64,000 nt of DNA from the NCBI RefSeq assembly GCF_033807575.1, contig NC_084717.1, positions 13,455,692 to 13,519,691 on the forward strand. Reading direction: 5' to 3'. This DNA comes from Cydia pomonella (lineage: Eukaryota; Arthropoda; Insecta; Lepidoptera; Tortricidae). Below, one piece after another: positions 43,612 through 55,190 of the stretch. Numbering within the stretch: position 1 is the stretch's first letter; each line of letters starts with the position of its first letter. Both the position numbers and the translations under genes were made by a program. The notes under the pieces are model-generated. The model saw nothing but the letters and a program-made list of their open reading frames with translations, ran no database searches and was not told where the DNA came from.

Positions 43612-46600
43612 ATGTCACATGAAACGGGAGATACTGCGAGTGTTAGAAATTCCCCTTCGAGCGCATCTATTCCATCTTTTTGCTTACGGAGCAAAGATGG
43701 ATATCCTGCATGGAAATTCAAGATGCGCAATTACCTATTGCACGAGGATCTGTGGGAGACAATCGGTGGCTACCCAGAAGGAGACACGACCCCTGCCCCT
43801 ACAAAGGTACGAAAAGATTCGAAAGCACTAGCAAAAATATGTTTGACAGTAGATGGTGCGGCAATTACTCATGTTAGATGTGCAAAAACCGCAGCCGAAG
43901 CATGGACATCTTTGCAGAAAGCTTTTGAGGATAAGGGAATGGGACGAAGGCTAGCTTTAGAGCGAAAAATGTACAGGTTGAGTCTGTCGGACTTTTCGAA
44001 TATGGAACTGTACATTAACGCAGTTATGTCAACCGCACAGGATCTGGCGGATATAGATGTAGTCTTAGAGGATAAGTCTATTGCTGCAATACTTTTGGGA
44101 GGTCTCACTCCAAAATACGAACCTCTCATTATGGGTTTAGAAAACTGTAATGTCGACGTGACTACAGACTTAGTTAAGACAAAACTGCTAAATGAAATGT
44201 CTAAAGATGCGGCTATGCCATCAGAATCCGTTTTTCATGCGAAAAAGAAGCCGAAGTTAAAGAAGAAGAATATTATTTGTTACGAGTGCAAGATGCCTGG
44301 ACATAAACGACCAGACTGTCCAATAAGAAGCAAGAAGGAAAAGACCAGTGCGGTAACTATTAATAATATGACACTTACAGCACTTAATACTTCTGGCAGC
44401 TCAAGCAAGGACATTTTTTATGTAGACTCGGGCTGTACTAGACACATGACTTCTAGACGAGATTGGTTTCAGAATTTTACGATACAGAATCAAGGTACCG
44501 TTACTGTCGCAAATGGCGAACAAATTAAGTGCTGCGGAATTGGAAATATTTCAATAAACACACCCGAGAACGTGGTCAACAAGATTAATGATGTTGATTT
44601 TGTACCAGATTTAAAAGCTAATTTGTTGTCTGTACATAAAACGGTTGAGAAGGGTTTTGTATGTGTTTTTGATATTAATGGATGTAACTTTTATAAATCT
44701 GATAATTTTCGTTTTACAGGTGAATCTGTTGCTCATGCCTCGCCCTGTGGTGGACTGTACGTTTTAGACGGTACTGTCAATGTTCCCGAGAATGTGGCAG
44801 ATAATTATATGACAAAGGATGTGCACTCTGACTGTCAGGATAATTATCAACTTTGGCATAAGAGGCTAGGACATTTGTGTCGCATAGGCATGAACCAACT
44901 GAAGAATCACGAGGTAGGCGTAAAATATTCAGTAGTAGATAAAAATAGTTGCATCGCTTGTGTGGAAGGTAAACAAGCGAGGAAACCTTTCAAGAAGGTA
45001 GCGTTTAATAGGGCTACTTCCCCCTTAGAGCTGATCCATATGGATCTCATGGGACCAGTGTCTATGACCTCTTTTCAAGGCAATAGGTATATGCTTACGA
45101 TAGTAGACGATTATACGCGAAAGGTGTTTGCTTATTTTATTTCTTCCAAAACAGAGGTCAAAAATAAATTTGGTTTATTTCAAACTTTTGTTGAAAATCA
45201 ACTAGATAGGAAAATAAAATCGGTTAGGACTGACGGAGGTAAGGAGTTCGTTAATAAGGAGTTTGTTGATCACCTTGCTTCAAAAGGTATTGACCATCAA
45301 ACGACAACGCCTTACAGTCCTCAACAGGTTGGAGTCGCGGAACGCACACATCGTTCAGTTACAGAGAAGGCGCGGACGTTGCTTGCTGAAAGCTCACTGT
45401 CGAAAGCATTCTGGGAAGACGCATTCCAAGTTGCAGTGTACCTGAAGAATAGGTCTCCTCATCGAGCCTTAGGTGGACAAATTCCTTATGACAGGTGGTA
45501 TGGTCGTAGAAGTGATCTTAGTCACCTGAAGGTGTTCGGATGTAGAGCACTTGTCCATATACCCTCATCTCACAGAAGGAAATTAGATGTCAAGGCACAG
45601 GAAGTGATTTTCGTCGGCTATTCAAAAAATCCAGGTACTTACGTATTTAGGCATCCTGCTAACCCACGAAAAATGTTGATGTCCAGAGATGCAACCTTTT
45701 TTGAGAATTGTTTTACAGAGCTAAAACAGAGGTCACCAGAACCTGAGGTACAGTCAGACTCAATTTTATCTTTTGAAGATAAAAGAGAGACCGAGTCTGA
45801 CAACTGTCAAGATTGTCAATTTTATGACTGTGATGAAAGTAACGACGCGGCGCCATCACCTTCGCCGATAAATCTAGAAAGTGCCGAAGATTTAGTATCT
45901 ACAGAAGAGCGAGAGCCCTTCAGTGAACCAAGGCTACCTAGTGCGGATGAAGAGACAGCAACTATGGAAGAGGAATCTCTCCCTGAGCCGAGATACCCCT
46001 CAAGAGATAGGAAACCACCAGATTTCCTAACTTACAATGTGTCGACGGTTGATTCTAGCGAACCTACGACATATTATGAAGCTACTCATGCCGATGATGC
46101 AGATAAGTGGAAACATGCTATGGCTGATGAGTATAATTCACTGAAAAAACTCCACACATGGGACCTAGTCGATAAGCCTAATAAAAAGGTCATACCATGT
46201 AAATGGGTTTACAAGATTAAAAAGGACGCGTACGGTAATATAACGAAGTATAAACTATAAAGCGAGACTCGTCGTAAAAGGTTTTCATCAAGTCGAGGGA
46301 GTAGACTACGATGAGACGTTTGCACCAGTGATTCGCCATTCTTCCCTCCGCACTTTATTTGCCATAGCTGCAGAGGTGGGATTAAGAATGAAGCACTTAG
46401 ACGTTGATACCGCGTTCCTAAACGGAGATTTAGAAGAAGAAGTTTTTATGGAGCAACCTCTGGGTTTCATCGAAAAAGGCAAAGAAAACAAGGTTTGTTT
46501 GCTGAAGAAATCCCTTTACGGCCTTAAACAGGCACCGCGAGCATGGAACAAAAAGTTAAACGAAACGCTTTTAAAAATAGGTTTTATAGGAACTCCTTCC

Positions 46601-47590
46601 GAGCCTTGCGTATATACGAAACTTTTTGGTAAGGAACTCGTGATATTGGGTATCTTTGTCGATGACATTATAGTATTTTTTCAATCAGATTCAACGTTTG
46701 GCACTGTCAAAAACGATTTGTTGAAATATTTTTCACTAAAAGATCTCGGAATATTAAAATGTTATTTAGGATTGCAAATCGAATGTAATTCCGAGTGTAT
46801 TAAAGTAAACCAGCGAAATTATATTCTTTCAATATTGGAAAAGTTTAACATGAAGGATTGTAAGACTGTGGATACTCCTTTAGTTAAAAAGAATATGGAA
46901 AGAAGAACTGATGGTCAAGTAGGTGAGTCTTATCCGTATCAGAACTTATTAGGGTGTCTCATGTATCTGACGGTAAACTCACGACCCGACATCGCTTACT
47001 CTACAAGCTATTTAAGTCAGTTTAATACGTGTTTTACTAAGGAACACTGGAATGCTGCCAAAAGGGTTCTGCAGTACCTGAAGGGTACTTTAGACTATTC
47101 CTTGGTTTACAGGAAGAGTGGAGAACCTTTAAAAGGCTTTTGTGATGCGGACTGGGCAAATTGTCCGATTGACAGAAGGTCGTACACCGGATACACCTTC
47201 AAGTTAAGTGGAGGTCCAGTATCCTGGGAGTCCAAGAAGCAGCCTACAGTGGCCTTATCATCAGCCGAATCGGAATACATGGCACTAGCGTCTGCCACGA
47301 AGGAAGCATGCTACTTACGTCGGTTTATCTATGAGATAACAGGTAAATTGCATATAGTTAACTTAGCTTCTGACAGTCAGAGTGCCATCAACCTCGTTCG
47401 AAATCCTGTACACCACAACAGGACGAAGCATATAGATATCAGGTTTCACTTTATTAGGGAAAAGGTGTCAAATAACGTTGTTAAATTAGAGTATATCAAA
47501 AGTAGTGATATGCCTGCCGATGTACTTACGAAGCCACTAGGACCTATAGTACATAAACGGTGTATACTTAACTTAGGATTAGAAACTTAA
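43612..47590 (+). pseudogene. Copia Gag-Pol, split by a 7-bp insertion
   Basis: The first frame (43612-46260, 882 codons) encodes Gag with a zinc knuckle CYECKMPGHKRPDC (about 223-236), protease with DSGCTRHM (about 272), a pre-integrase zinc region (LWHKRLGHL, about 414), and integrase with catalytic D (DLMGP, about 477), D (TDGGKE, about 540) and E (VGVAERTH, about 576). It then enters the reverse transcriptase and stops at TAA 46258-46260. The rest of the RT and RNase H is open in the next frame (46262-47590), with DTAFLNGDLEEEVFMEQP, LYGLKQAPRAWN, active-site FVDD and SADDKA-free RNase H ending PADVLTKPLG. The cause is an extra CTATAAA at 46255-46261, an imperfect duplication of the preceding TATAAA. 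It therefore cannot make full Pol. Confidence 0.93.
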
Positions 47591-47644
47591 GTTTTTTCTT
47601 TGTTTTTTTTGTGTTTGTCAGGCACAACTTCGATTAAGGGCGGC

Positions 47645-47816
47645 TGTTGTAGTTTGTAACCTCTTTTGTGCTGACAAATATTTAGTTTTCTAGTTCTATT
47701 TTTTGATATATTTTTGATTTGCTTAGTTACCTCTACTTCGAATAAAACACTCATGTCATAAACATCTCTTTTAACTCTATTTTTTACAAATACCTAATTT
47801 CCTAATTTCTACAACA
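47645..47816 (+). repeat. Copia right LTR
   Basis: Identical in sequence to the left LTR over all 172 bp. Confidence 0.93.
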
Positions 47817-47821
47817 AACAT

Positions 47822-47913
47822 AAATAATGTTTGAACGTGTTTTGCTACGGGCTACCGTTTACGAGTTACTTACGAAAACTAAAAAGGGTTTTTAAAATTG
47901 ATTATTATTAACA
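47822..47913. repeat. Tandem array segment between Copia and the LINE
   Basis: One partial array unit in the reversed orientation (GGGCTACCGTTTACGAGTTAC), continuing the array from 43324 and broken by the LINE at 47914. Confidence 0.7.
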
Positions 47914-50900
47914 AAACCCCCCTGAAATTAAAAACAAATGAGGATTTTTTTTCTACACCTCCATCTACGTATTACATCAGAACATAGCGGGTTTAATAAA
48001 CAAGGCAGATGCGTTGTCAGTTCATTTAGATGAATTTGAAGGGAAACAAAGACCTATTGATGTAATATGCATTTCTGAACACTTTATGATGGAGGAGTTA
48101 GGGGATCTGCTAACTATACCGAACTTTAAACTAGCGTCATCTTTTTATCGCGACCAGCGCAGGGGCGGCGCTTGTATACTGGTTAGATTGCAACACGAGT
48201 ATAATGAATTAAACGATGTAAAAAAACTATCCGTAACAGGTTTAATGGAATGTTGTGCAATTGAATTGGTACGTCATAAAATTATTATAATATGTATGTA
48301 TAGACCTCCGCAGTCAAACGTTACTCTTTTCTTTGAACACCTTGACAAATTACTTAAGAAAATATGCAACAGTACAAGTAAAAGAGTAGTATTATGCGGA
48401 GATTTAAATATTAATATTTTATGTCGTAAAAAAAACTCCCTGGAACTTGAAAATCTTCTATCTAGTTATAATCTTCAATTAAAAATAAGGGAGCCGACTA
48501 GAATATGTAGTAACACATGTATTGATAATTTCGCAGGCAATATTAAAGGATGTAAGGCAGAAGTTATAGACCTTGGTTTGTCAGATCATACTGCTCAATT
48601 ACTAAAATGCCCAGTAAGGAAAACTTGCTCCATTAGCACATGGCGTATACCTAAACGTGATTTAAATTCAGAAAATATAGAACTGTTTAAAAAATGTCTT
48701 GGCAGTCTGTCTTTTTCTGAAGTAGCGGAATTAAGTGATGTAAACATGGCCTTTGACTCGTTTCTGGATACGTTTTCTTGTTTTTATAACCTCTGTTTCC
48801 CAATGATGAGTATAAAACTTAAATCTACTCGAAAATCGAAGTGGATATCTCATGGCATCAAGATATGTAGTAAAAAGAGAAGGTCATTGTTATGGGAGTA
48901 CCGTTTATGTCCCACTGCCCAGAATAGAGATAGGTTTAAATTATATAATGCTAGATTTAAGAAAATTTTGACTCTTACGCAACGCTCACAAAATGATCAC
49001 TTCATTAAATCAGCGAGTAATAAATCCAAGGCAACTTGGCAAGTAATAAATAAAACCAAGCAACAGTTCCCTAAGGAACCGATTAAAAAAATTGTTAGAG
49101 ATGATGCTACTATTATTACAGATCCAACAGACATAGCAAATGAGTTCAATAACTTTTTTACTGATCATATACCATCAGAAGGCACAGCTCGAATAGAATA
49201 TGGCATAAATGTAAACTGCATTCAGTCTATGTACATGAAACCAACTATTCCTCATGACATCTTCACAATAATTAAGTCTTTGAAAAACACTAACAGCGTC
49301 GGACATGACAACATATGCACTAAAGTGGTAAAGGAAGTGGCACACATAATTGCTGTCCCTCTTAGTTATATTATTAATTTAAGTATTGCAGCTGGAGTGT
49401 ATCCCGATAACTTAAAGTCTGTTATTGTAAAGCCATTGCATAAGAAAGGTGAAAAAACAAATATAAAAAATTACAGACCAATTGCACTGGCAACAATTTT
49501 CTCAAAAATCTTTGAAAAAGTTATATATGAGGCACTGTATAGTTACTTAGAGAAATATAAACTTTTTGCTACAGAACAAAAAGGTTTCAGAAAACAAAAA
49601 ACGGTAAATATGGCCATATTTGATCTTGTACAGCCCGTCATAGATGCTATGGATAGGCGTAATTATATTTGTGCAGTTTTCATGGACATGACCAAAGCCT
49701 TTGACTACGTAGACCATACGATTCTCTTAAAAAAACTCAATGCGTATGGAATACGTGGGAATGTGTTGGACTTATTCAGGTCATACTTAAGTAACAGAGA
49801 TCAATATACTGAGCTCACTCAAATTTGTTTGAGGACTAAGCAGCAGAAGTCTTTTCAATCAGATAAACGTAAAATAAAGTATGGTGTGCCCCAAGGAAGC
49901 GTTCTTGGCCCTTTGCTGTTTCTACTTTATATCAATGACCTTCCACGAAACATCAAATACCCTATGGTCCTGTTCGCTGATGACAGCACCGTTATAATAG
50001 AATGTAAAGATATTGATCACTATGAATCCGAAATTAATAATACAATTGTTGACATAATTAAATGGCTTAATATAAATAACTTATTGATAAATCTAGATAA
50101 GACTAAAATTATCCATTTCTACCAACGAAAAATACCTCCTCCAATTTGCTGCAAATATGAAGGTCAATGTATAGAGTCTGTTACCGACACAAAGTTTTTA
50201 GGGGTACAAATTGATGAAAACTTATCTTGGAAAGCCCATACGGAAGAAATGTGCAAAACACTTAGTCAGTATGCCTACGCCCTACATATACTATCCAAAA
50301 AAGCAAGTTCTCACGCAGTTTTAGTAGCATATCATGGTCTTGTAGCTTCAAAGTTGCGGTATGGTATTATCTTTTGGGGAAATTCCACAAATAGAGAATT
50401 AATTTTTAAGGCACAAAAGAGGTGCATTAGAGCAATGTGTGGCCTCAAAACACTCGACAGTTGCGTACCATATTTCAAAGACTTAAGAATTTTGACGGTG
50501 CCCTCGCTTTTCATTTTTGAAGTGATAATATTTGTAATAAACAATACAAGCTTGTTCAAAAAGCATCTCGATATTTCTCACAGAAATCTGCGACCTAAGC
50601 ATATACACAATCTTTGCACAATTCCTGCAAAAACATCATTGTTGCGAAAAAGTGTGTATTACTTGGCCAGTAAAATATATAATAAATTGCCGATTACCTT
50701 TAAGTCACTAAATATATTAGAATTAAAAAATAAGCTAATGACACTATTAATTCATAAATGTTATTATTCCATTGCTGATTATTTAAATGATGACTTAGAA
50801 TGATATGTATACAACAGTTTGTTTTTTTTTTTAAATAGACATCTAATGGACATAATATTTATGAATTATATGTAATGATACAAATTTACAAATTTATATT

Positions 50901-51120
50901 TTGACAATTTCAATTCTTATAAACTACATATGTACCTGATACTCATTATTGAATTGTCATAGCTGTAAGTGAGCATGATAGTTTTGTTTCTAGTATTAAG
51001 TTTAATGTTTTTGTACGCCGTTTGGCAAAATATAGTGAAACTTTACATATATAAACTGACCACCAATGTAACTCTACCTATATTTACAAAAATAAAACAC
51101 TTACTTACTTACTTACTTAC
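47914..51120 (+). mobile_element. Non-LTR retrotransposon with (TTAC)n tail
   Basis: It is inserted in the tandem array with duplication TTAACA (47908-47913 and 51121-51126). The 3' UTR has AATAAA at about 51092 and ends in a short TTAC repeat. No ORF1 is present, so the copy is probably 5'-truncated just upstream of the endonuclease. The array is continuous once the element is removed. Confidence 0.85.
48014..50803 (+). CDS. LINE ORF2: AP endonuclease plus reverse transcriptase
   Basis: A single open frame of 929 codons. N-terminal AP-like endonuclease: ICISEHF, RRGGACILV, CMYRPPQSN, VVLCGDLNINIL and the closing SDHTAQ. Central reverse transcriptase: NYRPIALATIFSKIFEKV, EQKGFRKQKT, catalytic MDMTKAFDYVDHTILL, GVPQGSVLGPLLFLLYINDL and FADDSTVI; then a thumb/C-terminal region ending NDDLE. 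It nicks target DNA and copies its RNA into it. The real start is upstream: the same frame can be read back to about 47942 (including LHQNIAGLINKADALS), while ATG at 47938 lies in another frame that fuses with it if two bases are missing near 47973. So the copy may be one small indel from intact. The type is CR1/L2-like (jockey superfamily); the clade is uncertain. Confidence 0.85.
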   Translation: MSVHLDEFEGKQRPIDVICISEHFMMEELGDLLTIPNFKLASSFYRDQRRGGACILVRLQHEYNELNDVKKLSVTGLMECCAIELVRHKIIIICMYRPPQSNVTLFFEHLDKLLKKICNSTSKRVVLCGDLNINILCRKKNSLELENLLSSYNLQLKIREPTRICSNTCIDNFAGNIKGCKAEVIDLGLSDHTAQLLKCPVRKTCSISTWRIPKRDLNSENIELFKKCLGSLSFSEVAELSDVNMAFDSFLDTFSCFYNLCFPMMSIKLKSTRKSKWISHGIKICSKKRRSLLWEYRLCPTAQNRDRFKLYNARFKKILTLTQRSQNDHFIKSASNKSKATWQVINKTKQQFPKEPIKKIVRDDATIITDPTDIANEFNNFFTDHIPSEGTARIEYGINVNCIQSMYMKPTIPHDIFTIIKSLKNTNSVGHDNICTKVVKEVAHIIAVPLSYIINLSIAAGVYPDNLKSVIVKPLHKKGEKTNIKNYRPIALATIFSKIFEKVIYEALYSYLEKYKLFATEQKGFRKQKTVNMAIFDLVQPVIDAMDRRNYICAVFMDMTKAFDYVDHTILLKKLNAYGIRGNVLDLFRSYLSNRDQYTELTQICLRTKQQKSFQSDKRKIKYGVPQGSVLGPLLFLLYINDLPRNIKYPMVLFADDSTVIIECKDIDHYESEINNTIVDIIKWLNINNLLINLDKTKIIHFYQRKIPPPICCKYEGQCIESVTDTKFLGVQIDENLSWKAHTEEMCKTLSQYAYALHILSKKASSHAVLVAYHGLVASKLRYGIIFWGNSTNRELIFKAQKRCIRAMCGLKTLDSCVPYFKDLRILTVPSLFIFEVIIFVINNTSLFKKHLDISHRNLRPKHIHNLCTIPAKTSLLRKSVYYLASKIYNKLPITFKSLNILELKNKLMTLLIHKCYYSIADYLNDDLE

Positions 51121-51122
51121 TT

Positions 51123-51629
51123 AACATTCCCGCTTTAGTATCTTTTTAAATATTCATCCTAGCGAAAAGTGTGCTACATATTTCTTATAGAAAATTTTAT
51201 GTTACTTATTTATGTATGAGACATTTTTTTGCTATGGGTCATACTTTAGAAATTATTTACGAAAACTAAAGAAAAGGAACCTTAGAATTGGTTTTATTAA
51301 CTTTCCCTCTTTAATATCTTTTTAAATATTGATCCTTTCACAAAGGGTACTGAATCTTTTTTGTAGAAAGTTTTGTGTAGATCATTTATATTTTACAGAG
51401 TTTTTTGCTAATTGCCACCGTTTACGAAAATATAGAAAAATGGACCATAAAATTGATTTTAATTAACTTTCCCGCTTTAATATATTTTTAAATATTGATC
51501 CTAGTGAAAAAGTGGACTGAATTTTTCTTGTACGAAATTTTATTTAGATGATTTGCGTGACAGAACATTTTTTGATATGGGCCACCGTTTACGAGTTATT
51601 TAAGATAAACTAAAAAAGGGCCATTTAAA
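51123..51629. repeat. Foldback-like array, right arm of first unit
   Basis: About three array units in reversed orientation (CATTCCCGCTTTAGTATC, GCTATGGGTCATACTTTA, GGGCCACCGTTTACGAGTTA), ending AAAAAAGGGCCATTTAAA, which mirrors the left end at 42016. Confidence 0.75.
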
Positions 51630-51737
51630 GCTAGCAGCCGCGTCGATGCAATTGTCTCACGTGCGCTCCAAGCGATATCATTGTCGCTGGTTACGTTTAG
51701 AATTATAGTTTGGCATGCTATGACAGAAATATTTATA

Positions 51738-52894
51738 TGTATTTCTGTTGCCGCTATAACAAGAAATACTAAAAAGTACGGAACCCTCGGTGGGCGAGTC
51801 CGACTCGCACTTGTCCGGTTTTTTAGTCAAAGAGGAGCAAAGTTACTTACAATGAATCCTCAGGTCTCTTTTTTTAGTTTTTCGTAAATAATTTGTAAAG
51901 TATGACCTATAGCAAAAAATATATATGTGTATATAAACAATTATAATATTTTTTTTTACAAAAGATATGCGGAACACTTTTCCCTAAGATCAATATTTAT
52001 TAAGCTTTTAAAGCGAGAAACACAAATAATGTGCAGAATTGATTAAAATTAACTTTCGCCGTTTAATATCTCAATAATATTGATCCTAAAGAAAAAGTTT
52101 AAAAAATCTTTTTTCCAGAAAATTTTTAGGTTAAGTATTTATGTTTAACATTCTTATTGCACTGGAGCACCGTTTAAGAGTTATTTACGAACAACTAAAA
52201 AAAGTACCTATGAACTGATTTACCCCCTATAATATCTTCTTAAATATTGATCCTAGAGAAAAGTGATCTAATTATTTTTTGTAGGAAATATTATGTGCAT
52301 TCTTTATGTGTAAGAACGTGTTTTGCTACAGGCTACCGTTTACGAGTTACTTACGAAAACTAAAAAGGGTTTTTAAAATTGATTATTATTAACATTCCCG
52401 CTTTAGTATCTTTTTAAATATTCACCCTAGCGAAAAGTGTGCTAGATATTTCTTATAGAAAATTTTATGTTACTTATTTATGTATGAGACTTTTTTTGCT
52501 ATGGGTCATACTTTACAAATTATTTACGAAAACTAAAGAAAAGGAACCTTAGAATTGGTTTTATTAACTTTCCCTTTTTAATATCTTTTTAAATATTGAT
52601 CCTTTCACAAAGTGTACTGAATCTTTTTTGTAGAAGGTTTGTGTAGATTGTTTACATTTTACAGCGTTTTTTGCTAATTGCCACCGTTTACGAAAATATA
52701 GAGAAATGGACCAGAAAATTGATTTTAATTAATTTTCCCGCTTTAATATCTTTTTAAATATTGATCCTAGTAAAAAGTGTACTGAATTTTTCTTGTAGGA
52801 AATGTTATATAGATGATTTGCGTGATAGATCATTTTTTGATATGGGCCACCGTTCACGAGTTATTTAAGATAAACTAAAAAAGGGACATTTAAA
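51738..52894. repeat. Second foldback-like array copy
   Basis: It starts with part of a GGCCAAGT-family repeat (51738-51818). It continues with AGTTACTTACAATGAATCCT and the turn region (51830-52080), which duplicate 43085-43320, then about five units in reversed orientation ending AAAAAAGGGACATTTAAA at 52894. The segment 52380-52894 is nearly identical to 51123-51629. It is either a duplicate of, or an independent insertion of, the same foldback element, with most of the left arm missing. Confidence 0.7.
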
Positions 52895-54126
52895 CCCTCC
52901 CTCCCCCGTACACAATAGCGCCACCCCCATCTATCAGTACTTTCAGTATGTTATGTAAGGTACCTTTATCTACAACTATGCCAAAATTCGCTTATACACG
53001 AATTATTTCCCCGTTTTTTCGTTCGTTTGGTGGCCTAATACGTACGACTCGAATTGAATAAATTGAATTTAAGAATATAAATATTTAAATTAGACACATC
53101 GCATAACCTACCTACTTCATTTGTAGGTACGATAGAGACTATACTTACGGTAGGTACTACACAGACAGGCAGGCATACGGCAGGTCAAAAAAGAAACAAG
53201 TAGAAATATTTTTTAAAACAGTAACCTATGCACCTAGGCGATACGCGAATGAATAGAGAAGAAGCAAGCTGCCACCGCCGGGTAGGCGCGGCGCGCGCGC
53301 TGGCGGCGGCCGGTACCGCTCCCGCACCCCGCTTGTACACCCCGCTCCCTACACACTGCTCCCGATATGTTAAGTTTTTAATACGCTCGTTATTTTTTTG
53401 GATGTTTTTATAGTTGGATGGAAATAAAACTGTGATCTTAATTCAATAAATAAAATGGATAGAGAAATTTTTCATAGCGAGTAAAAAGGCAATTTCTGAA
53501 AATAGTATAGTTACATGGATTTTTTTTTAGATTTTCATTTTGTAGCTATAAAACGGCAATAAAATGGCATTCCAGTGAAAAAATTAGACGGAGTAATTTT
53601 CCGGTCCAAGACACGTCCAAAAATTATATTTTATTAATATTGGTATTTCTGCTGGGATATTTTTTTTGGATATTTCATATATTGTTGTAATTCGTTACAT
53701 GAATATGTCTAGTGAAGAAAGTTTGAACGGAGCATTTTTCCGTAAAAAGATATTAACGATTTAATACTTTAGGTATTTACTTAAATCCTATTATTATTAT
53801 TCTTTGGAAATTAAGACAATACTTTTTATTTATTGATACTTTATCATACTGTAAAGTTTTTTCTGGCAGAGGAGTTACTGCGGGGTCCACTACCTTTATT
53901 TCCTACACTATTTCATTAGCAGCCTCAATCAAAGCCGTGGCAAATGCTTGTGAACTGTCTAATATATTTAATTCTCTATAAGATCTAATATAAGAATCTA
54001 ATATAAGATGTGTACCTACTATTTAAATAGTGTTATGTTTTATCTCTTTAAATTAAAGAACGTAAAACCACCCAAATATATTTGTGTGAAAATCCGGCCC
54101 TGTTTTTTACCTGCTCCTCGAGAAAC
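52895..54126. other. Intergenic, with a GC-rich island
   Basis: Non-coding. At 53270-53350 a short CpG-rich patch (GGCGCGGCGCGCGCGCTGGC) stands out from AT-rich flanks. An open frame there (53228-53413) has no domain or splice support. Near 53570-53770 a weak repeat (AGTGAAAAAATTAGACGGAG, then AGTGAAGAAAGTTTGAACGG) suggests an old tandem duplication. Confidence 0.4.
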
Positions 54127-54884
54127 ATCCCAACTAGCAAAATTTCGTCATATAATGGTTGCGGCAACGTTTCTGCGGTATCCTTTTAGCTCTTACTATT
54201 AGTCATCATTACGAAATCATTACGTTTATATGACGCGATTTGGGCCCATTTTATTCAGCATTTCAGTCATATAAAAGTTGTTTAACTGCAACCACCGCCA
54301 CTTATAGATCTTATAATAACCACCGACGTGACTATCTTATGACAATTTAGCTGTATACTAGCAAATTACATGACTTAAATATGACTGAACTGATCTGTAA
54401 CTTCCATTTATATGACATATTTGTGGAGTAATCGCATCCTAGGCTACTAAACAATAGAATATAACTCGATACTACACGCGCGAGTTGAGTGTTGACGGTA
54501 AGTATTTTCTTTATTAGTCAGCCATGATGTTACATGTTTTTATTAAGAATGCTCATAACGTCGGCGTATGGTAGAAATGTATTGCGAAGGTAAGTTTATT
54601 GATGAAGTAAACTATGTTTAATAGTAAATATTTAATGCCCCACTATAATTCTTAGTTAATTAAATATAAATTTAATTAATATTGATGATTTTCTTGAACG
54701 CCGCGGTTATACGGCATTTATCCAGTTATAAGCTATATAATCGCATCTTATATAGCAAGTTTAGCGGTCAAAGCGCCATTATACATATTTTGTCGGACAT
54801 ATTTTAGGGTTCGTTAGAGTTTCTGAAAAAACCTTTTTACAGATTTTAGTATTTTATTTCTAGAGACAAGTAGCACAGTGAAAT

Positions 54885-55190
54885 ATGGTCATTGTAGCTG
54901 ATGTGGACTGTTTTTTAAGAAAAGAAGATCAATTGTGGAGTGATACTGATGTACAGTGGCCTTGGAGCGAGACTCATTTCATTTTGTCTTCGATGTGTAT
55001 TGGATGCGGATACTCAACGTCCCCGTTGACAATTGATCCCACACATTTTATCATATCGGACAATAATATAAAAAATCTACCCGACACCATTTTTTTCTGG
55101 TGCCCAAACTGTTCAGAGTACGCTATATATGATCACTATCCATTAGAGGAATGTGAGTTTTGTGTGAATACTGACAATACTGACAATCAT
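54885..55190 (+). CDS. Cys-rich zinc-ribbon-like ORF of element E (3' limit uncertain)
   Basis: The frame opens MVIVADVDCFLRKEDQLWSD and contains Cys pairs at CIGCG, FFWCPNCSEY and EECEFC, spaced as in a zinc ribbon or paired zinc knuckles. The frame stays open to 55364, but its last part overlaps and mirrors the better-looking minus-strand frame, so the true C-terminus is probably near 55180-55200 or continues by splicing. No transposase catalytic motif was seen. Function unknown. Confidence 0.45.

Larger units (their letters stand above)
43325..47816 (+). mobile_element. Copia-type LTR retrotransposon, young but broken
   Basis: The LTRs are 172 bp and identical as far as I can read (43325-43496 and 47645-47816), starting TGTTGTAG and ending CTACAACA. 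The 5-bp duplication AACAT is perfect (43320-43324 and 47817-47821). The left LTR is followed by CGTTATCAGCACGA as the likely primer-binding region, and AAGGGCGGC precedes the right LTR as the polypurine tract. Total 4492 bp. It is inserted in the tandem array. Identical LTRs mean little time since insertion. Confidence 0.95.
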
